Shown here: piece by piece, positions 30,101 through 34,605 of the stretch | How the letters are laid out: the number at the start of each line of letters is the position of its first letter | How positions within the stretch are numbered: position 1 is the first letter of the stretch | Origin: Priapulus caudatus | Taxonomy: Eukaryota; Priapulida; Priapulimorpha; Priapulimorphida; Priapulidae | DNA: 34,605 nt | Direction of reading: 5' to 3' | NCBI RefSeq assembly: GCF_000485595.1 | Contig: NW_014577352.1 | Location: forward strand, 72,422 to 107,026 | Made by a program: the position numbers and the translations under genes | The notes under the pieces: generated by a model | Seen by the model: only the letters and a program-made list of their open reading frames with translations | Databases searched by the model: none | Told to the model about the DNA's origin: nothing

Positions 30101-31278
30101 TCCACGAGAGAGGGCGCCACTGAGCTGACGCAGAGCACCATGGTCTTGCCGGGCGCGTCGTCCCGCTCGGTGATTCGCCGCAGGGTCGGCCGCGTCGCCG
30201 CGTCGATCTCAACGTCGTACCGGTACTTGAGCTGGTGCATCACGACATCCGGAGTCAGGCACCTGCGTGGATGCACGCACGTTACCACGGTAACAGTCGC
30301 TGGCTCGTGGAAGTCAAGGATGCACGTAACCACGGTAACAGTCGCTGGCTCGTGGAAGTGAGGTAAGCTCGAGCCAATGGCGTGGCGAACCGAATTTAAG
30401 TCACATGTGATCGGCTGACATTACATGAAGAATAGATCAATTGACACTGCATAAAAAAACTGACATGATCAGATACGTTTATATTCACATATATATATAT
30501 AATATCAGGAGTGTATAATATAGACTTAAGATATAGATATTTATTATTAGATTATTATAGATATAATATCTTACATACCAGCCTGCAAACTGCTGCGGAA
30601 AAGCCACTTCTAGTGCTGCTAGCTTCCACACGATCCACCGGTAATGGTTGTACACCCAGCGCATGGAGATGAGCTTTGGGTCTACACCTGGGCTGTCCAT
30701 CAGGGCCCTGGGAAGCGTGATTATACCAAGTCACACACAGGTACAGAAAACACAATCCGTATTATTGGGCGAGACAACAGCAGCCAACAGCAGCAAGCAG
30801 CAGCGACTACAGCAACTACAGCAACAAGAGCAACGACGCAACAAGCAACAACCACGCAACAGCGTGTAGTATTAACATACTACGCGATATTCTAAACGTG
30901 ATATAAATCATAAAAATCTAGAATCTCTAAACATCTAAGAAGTACGCGTGGAATCGGAAGCAGCATGCTTCTATCCCTACGCTAGCAACGAGAAATGACA
31001 AGAGTCGCTTCATCCGGTAATTACTATTTATCAATTAATCCCACACCTGCAGAACTCCTGCTTGCCTACGGTGCTATCGACTGCGAAAACAAGCAGCGCG
31101 CCGTCAGCTATCCTAGCGCCCTCTGCATTATCACACAGCGCTCGGCTGAAGTGCTCCAAACAGTTGAATCGATATTCTTCGGCCGATGCAGAGGTTACCG
31201 AGAGAGTGACGGTGCTGCCACCGCACGACTCGAACTGTGAACGTGTGAGAAGTAGCAGATGAACACAAAGGGAGTCCT
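24358..31278 (-). CDS. BRCA2: BRCA2, C-terminal half (DNA-binding domain and tail), 5' end missing
   Basis: Exons in order: 31278-31047, 30707-30579, 30262-29990, 29273-29153, 28719-28537, 28299-28158, 27932-27817, 27339-27132, 26722-26623, 26358-26250, 25778-25602, then a damaged exon near 25242-25027, then 24669-24358. All GT-AG joins agree in phase through 25602. BRCA2 binds single-stranded DNA and DSS1 and loads RAD51 at breaks. Recognised blocks: [20 protein letters not shown] (helical), [11 protein letters not shown] (OB1), [28 protein letters not shown] (OB2), a charged coiled segment (tower), [10 protein letters not shown], and [10 protein letters not shown] (OB3). The order equals human exons encoding residues about 2500-3190. 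The BRC-repeat region should lie upstream on the minus strand but the sequence there is a rearranged duplicate, so the 5' part is not assembled here. Confidence 0.94.
25027..25242 (-). pseudogene. BRCA2 OB3 exon, in place but frame-broken
   Basis: It stands where the next OB3 exon belongs and aligns with the intact 31741-31923 copy, but carries many extra bases (216 against 183 nt). Spliced in phase 0 it meets a TGA after nine codons; other frames lose the QWR core. Splice sites are still recognisable (GGCAG acceptor, GTACGA donor). Either a true pseudo-exon or poor consensus sequence. Confidence 0.75.
25390..25500. repeat. 12-bp tandem repeat CACTGACTGTTA
   Basis: Seven or eight imperfect copies in a BRCA2 intron, repeated with small changes at 32055-32155. 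Confidence 0.85.
25602..25778 (-). CDS. BRCA2: BRCA2 exon: start of OB3
   Basis: A 177-nt exon in phase 0, with [12 protein letters not shown], a loop rich in glycine, and [11 protein letters not shown], matching human EVDLIGFVV...LLAIKFW. It is immediately followed in genome order by an ACGCACGC microsatellite that lies in the next intron. Confidence 0.92.
26250..28719 (-). CDS. BRCA2: BRCA2 exons: OB2 with tower insertion
   Basis: Exons 28719-28537, 28299-28158, 27932-27817, 27339-27132, 26722-26623, 26358-26250. OB2 opens with [20 protein letters not shown] and [13 protein letters not shown]. The tower follows as a long charged helix ([15 protein letters not shown]), [25 protein letters not shown], and a second helix [21 protein letters not shown]2 closes with [40 protein letters not shown] and DIYQPRH. 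The tower tip in human carries a three-helix bundle that binds double-stranded DNA. Confidence 0.9.
27067..27101. repeat. (TAC)n microsatellite in a BRCA2 intron
   Basis: About eleven perfect TAC units. Confidence 0.97.
29153..30262 (-). CDS. BRCA2: BRCA2 exons: OB1
   Basis: Exons 30262-29990 and 29273-29153. They encode [20 protein letters not shown], the acidic [15 protein letters not shown], a variable loop of about 30 residues, LTDGWYSIR, then the second part of the fold with [16 protein letters not shown]. The 717-bp intron between them carries a hAT MITE. Confidence 0.92.
29518..29679. mobile_element. hAT-type MITE, 162 bp, in a BRCA2 intron
   Basis: Ends CAGCGCTTCTTAAACT and AGTTTAAGAAGCACTG are inverted repeats of the well-known hAT type (CAGTG.TTCTTAAAC). 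AGCTAGGG (29510-29517) and AGCTAAGG (29680-29687) are an 8-bp target duplication with one mismatch. Non-coding interior with GTGAATG repeats. Confidence 0.85.
30579..31278 (-). CDS. BRCA2: BRCA2 exons: helical domain
   Basis: Two exons, 31278-31047 and 30707-30579. The first carries a region like [14 protein letters not shown], a weakly conserved ADG, and GKQEFCR; the second [20 protein letters not shown] and FPQQFAG, nearly identical to human. The split AG|G arginine codon falls at the same place as in vertebrates. The acceptor of the first exon could also be at TTCACAG (exon from 31236), because its N-terminal residues are not conserved. Confidence 0.9.
30778..30872. repeat. CAG/CAA-rich trinucleotide region
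   Basis: An imperfect CAG/CAA/ACA run in the intron between the two helical-domain exons, with an inverted copy at about 33655-33745. Glutamine-rich frames here are repeat artefacts. Confidence 0.8.
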
Positions 31279-31556
31279 CTAAAAAGCAAAATTTCATCAT
31301 TCTATTCTATCCATTCAAGGTCAATCTAATCTTCGACTTCTTGATCTAAAAATATTTTTGCATGATCTAGCACATCGTGTGTGAATGAAGATTGCTTGCA
31401 TATATACTTAAATGAATAGATTTTCTTACTTTTATATTTCTTATTATATATTATTTTACATTTATTTCTTATTTTATTATTGTTTAGCAGACATACAAAT
31501 TGGAGCTTCATTTTCCGCAAGCAGTTAAACTAGTATGTAAGTTGCTAACTGTAACC

Positions 31557-32235
31557 TAATAATATGTGACCGAGATACATACAGCTTTGCTGTTGTGAGA
31601 GAAAAACATGATCGATCATATTCATACACAACCAGTGTGGATACAATACACAACAGCCTGCATACACTGATCTGCATTAGCATCGGCCTCAAGGTCACAG
31701 AAATCTAATTAATCGATAGATTAATTTAACATATCGTTACCGATATCTCCGACTTGAGCTCCTCCAACGCGATTCTAAGATGGCCGCCACGAGGTCTCGT
31801 GCTGCAAGTGGTCAATTCTCCCGCGTTCACGCTCACGATCCTGGACAGGTCACCTCCGCGCCACTGGACGCTGCTCAAGGCGAGAAACTCCCCCGCCTTC
31901 ACCGTGTCGTCCAATCCCTGGCTCTGCAGAATAAGATCAGAGTTGTGATCACAAGCAGCTGAATTAATTCGGCAAATTAGCATCTGAGGCACTGATGAGA
32001 CCCGATTACAAAGGCTCACTGTTGCACTCAATAGGGGCACTGATGTCAAGCCAACTACTGTCTCACTGACTGTTACACTGACTGTCTCACTGACTGTTAC
32101 ACTGACTGTTACACTGACTGTAACACTGACTGTAATACTGACTGACTGGTTGGCTTGCAGACTGACTAATTAATTGAGGTAAGAACCAAGTATCTCAAAC
32201 ATCTATCCATGCTATAACACACACGCACGCACGCA
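31557..32235. repeat. Same-orientation copy of 24833-25575 in the inverted-repeat spacer
   Basis: Shares AGATACATACAGCTTTGCTG, the OB3 exon, the CACTGACTGTTA array and the CCATGCTATAACAC phrase with 24833-25575 but differs by many small indels. It contains the intact OB3 exon copy. Confidence 0.9.
31741..31923 (-). CDS. BRCA2: BRCA2 OB3 exon, frame-intact copy but out of gene order
   Basis: A 183-nt, 61-codon exon with acceptor CTGCAG and donor TCG|GTAACG, phase 0 at both ends. It encodes DDTVKAGEFLALSSVQWRGG, then LSRIVSVNAGELTTCS and HLRIALEELKSEIS, like human AASNLQWR...LLTLFAGDFSVFS. It fits exactly between the exon ending at 25602 and the one starting at 24669, yet it lies upstream of the helical-domain exon. 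Probably the true exon sequence, misplaced by the assembly. Confidence 0.8.
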
Positions 32236-32755
32236 CGTGCACATGCGTGTACACACGCACGTAGCGTTCGCTATCATATGCTACGACAAGATTCTATAAC
32301 TGCACTTGTAGAGAAGTATTGATCATGCTATATGCAATGCATGTATGATCACCAAATTTTGAAACACAGCATTATACAAATGAACAGTTTATGTATGTAA
32401 AATAATAACAATTATATTTCTGATCAATATTTACAAAATCAACGTTGATTAAACGACAAAAATCTCGTATCACATCGAGTATACGTGGTGTTTTCTCGAT
32501 GGCTTACATCTCTCGTTGCTACTACTGCATTTACTCCACACCATTTCGCTCGCTGTCTCTGCGCCACTCTGAAGTATCTCCTACATGCACAGGGGGCACT
32601 GCGATAGGAGAGCCATCAGACGGGCTGTGGTTGCCCGGGTTACGGCGTCTGCTCGACCTACGCCTCAACTTCCGTGGGTTTGTTGTCGTTGAAGCAAGTG
32701 GCTTGGAACAGTTCCCACTGTTAGACTGCTGGGGGGTGGGGAGGGACTGCTGGGG
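32220..32755. repeat. Same-orientation copy of 23270-23955, indel-rich
   Basis: Consistently shorter than 23270-23955 through many one-base losses. It joins the previous segment inside an ACGC microsatellite shared by both sources, so the order of the two source regions is swapped. Confidence 0.85.
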
Positions 32756-32765
32756 GCAACATAGC

Positions 32766-32963
32766 TTGCAGTTAGCAACTTACATACTAGATAAGCGCTC
32801 ATAATACATACCAATAACATATATCATAACATATATCATAATACAGTGCGTTCGCGCACATAGGTTACAGTTAGCAACTTACATACTAGATAACCGCTCA
32901 TAATACATAACCATAACATATATCATAACATATATCATAATACAGTGCGTTCGCGCACGTAGG
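32766..32963. repeat. Two copies of a 98-bp unit
   Basis: The unit runs from CAGTTAGCAACTTACATACTAG through AACATATATCATA repeats to GTGCGTTCGCGCAC (32768 and 32868, a third start at 32966). It adjoins the inverted arm. Confidence 0.85.
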
Positions 32964-34590
32964 TTACAGTTAGCAACTTACATACTAGTTTAACTGCTTG
33001 CGGAAAATGAAGCTCACATTTGTATGTCTGCTAAACAATAATAAAATAAGAAATAAATGTAAAATAATATATAATAGAGAATATAAAATAAGAAAATCTA
33101 TTCATTTAAGTATATGCAAGCAATCTTCATTCACACACGATGTGCTAGATCATGCAGAATATTTTTAGATCAAGAAGTCGAGATTAGATTGACCTTGAAT
33201 GGATAGAATAGAAATGATGAATTTTGCTTTTTAGAGGACTCCTGTGTGTTCATCTGCTACTTCTCACACGTTCACAGTTCGAGTCGTGCGGTGGCAGCAC
33301 CGTCACTCTCTCGGTAACTCTGCTCATCGGCCGAAGAATATGATTCAACTGTTTGGAGCACTTCAGGCAGACGAGCGCTGTGTGATAATGCAGAGGGCGC
33401 TAGGCTAGCTGACGGCGCGCTGCTTTGTCTTCGCAGTCGATAGCACCGTAGGCAAGCAGGGTTCTGGCAGGTGTGGGATTAATTGATAAATAGTAATTAC
33501 CGGATGAAGCGACTCTTGTCATTTCCTCGTTGCTAGCGTAGTGATAGAAGCATGCGCCTTCCGATCACGCGTACTTCTTAGATGTTTAGAGATTCTAGAT
33601 TTTTATGATTTATATATCACGTTTAGAATATCGCGTAGTATGTTAATACTACACGCTGTTGCGTGGTTGTTGCTCGTTGCCGTCGTCCTTGCTGTTGTTG
33701 CTGTAGTCGCTGCTGCTTGCTGCTGTTGCTGCTGTGTCTCGGCCTAATAATACGGATTGTGTTTTCTGTACCTGTGTGTGAGCATGGTATAATCACGCTT
33801 CCCAGGGGCCCTGATGGACAGCCAGGTGTAAGACAAAAGCTCATCTCCCATGCGCTGGCGTGGTACAACCATTACCGGTGATCGTGTGGAAAGCTAGCCA
33901 GCACTAGAAGTGGCTTTTCCGCAGCAGTTTGCAGGCTGGTATGTACGCTATTATATCTATAATAATCTAATAATAATATCTAGTCTATATTATACACTCC
34001 TGATATTATATATATATATGTGAATATAAACGTATCTGATCATGTCAGTTTTTTTTATGCAGTGTCAATTGATCTATTCTTCATGTAATGTCAGCCGATC
34101 ACATGTGACTTTAAATTCGGTTCGCCACGCCATTGGCTCGAGCTTACCTCACTTCCACGAGCAGCGACTGTTACCGTGGTTACGTGCATCCTTGACTTCC
34201 ACGCGCCAGCGACTGTTACCGTTGCTGTGTAACGGTGCGTCAGCATCACGCAGGTGTCTGACTCCGGATGTCGTGACATGCACCAGCTCAAGTACCGGTA
34301 CGAGTTGAGATCGACGCGGCACGCGGCCGACCCTGCGGCGAATCACGAGCGGGACGACGCGCCCGGCAAGAACCATGGTGCTCTGCGTCACTGTCAGTGG
34401 CGGCCCTTTCCTCGTGGATCGCGCGGCGACCGTTCTCTCAGCGGTCGGATGACGGCGTCCAGGGAGGCGACCCCCGCGACCGGGCGGCTGTCGGGCCGGT
34501 GCCGACTGACGACGATGGTCTACGATCAAGGTGAGGGCACGGCCATCGCTGAACATCAGGCCGCGCTGTGTAACGCGTTCTCGCTAGCTT
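32964..34590 (+). pseudogene. Inverted duplication, arm 2: indel-ridden copy of three BRCA2 exons
   Basis: Reverse complement of 29945-31556. It holds copies of the helical exons (33235-33470 and 33806-33938) and of the first OB1 exon (34254-34530), with splice sites kept. Each is a few bases longer than its partner (236/232, 133/129, 277/273) and is frame-broken by scattered one- or two-base indels. Intron repeats are also copied (AT run near 34005). The pattern fits an uncorrected read-through or haplotype copy better than selection-driven decay. Confidence 0.88.
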
Positions 34591-34605
34591 GCACATGCTG
34601 CGCTC

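Larger units (their letters stand above)
29945..31556 (-). repeat. Inverted duplication, arm 1 (intact BRCA2 exons)
   Basis: The arm holds BRCA2 helical and first OB1 exons with open frames. It is matched in reverse complement by 32964-34590. Confidence 0.93.

Noticed and set aside
32445-32804. Plus-strand 119-residue frame
   Set aside because: It lies in an indel-rich copy of 23580-23955, where the same frame is not open.

Overview
The window is nuclear DNA from an intron-rich metazoan, most likely an invertebrate. Genes are split by short GT-AG introns, proteins match animal families throughout, the telomere-type repeat is TTAGGG, and intergenic DNA is full of small transposon remnants and microsatellites. 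I cannot name the phylum. Four genes are recognised from their translations. (1) The last exon of WDR37 (90-363, +). (2) A complete ALKBH8 gene (3629-16675, -), 11 exons rebuilt to 675 residues with every splice phase agreeing. (3) A small SAM-domain gene like Aveugle/SAMD10/SAMD12 (21291-22685, -), four exons, 117 residues. (4) The 3' part of BRCA2 (24358-31278, -), covering the helical domain, OB1, OB2 with tower, OB3 and a proline-rich tail. The BRCA2 N-terminus with the BRC repeats is not visible.

Layout: 1-363 WDR37 end; 364-3628 intergenic DNA with transposon remnants and a 10-bp tandem repeat; 3629-8396 ALKBH8 exons 11 to 2; 8397-16570 the large ALKBH8 intron 1, filled with nested inverted-repeat elements, interstitial telomeric repeats, a long palindrome and a decayed LINE; 16571-16675 ALKBH8 exon 1, next to a 10-N assembly gap; 16804-21290 GT-rich and other tandem repeats; 21291-22685 the SAM gene; 22686-24357 repeats and GC-rich sequence; 24358-31278 BRCA2; 31557-34605 rearranged extra copies of BRCA2 sequence. 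ALKBH8 acts on the wobble uridine of tRNA, BRCA2 loads RAD51 in recombination, Aveugle-type SAM proteins scaffold RAS/RAF signalling, and WDR37 is a WD-repeat protein. They are unrelated neighbours, not a functional cluster.

I found no new multi-gene system. The most interesting biology is in ALKBH8 intron 1. A 598-bp terminal-inverted-repeat element sits there as a filled site, with the matching empty site in the opposite arm of the element it entered. Two elements with different termini also carry the same core: a tRNA-like promoter, an AT-rich body and a TTAGGG array. The most important caution is assembly quality. ALKBH8 exon 1 and several BRCA2 exons occur twice, one copy broken by small indels, and the BRCA2 block forms a 1.6-kb inverted duplication that looks like uncorrected long-read or haplotype artefact. 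In BRCA2 the frame-intact copy of one OB3 exon lies out of gene order while the copy in the correct place is broken.
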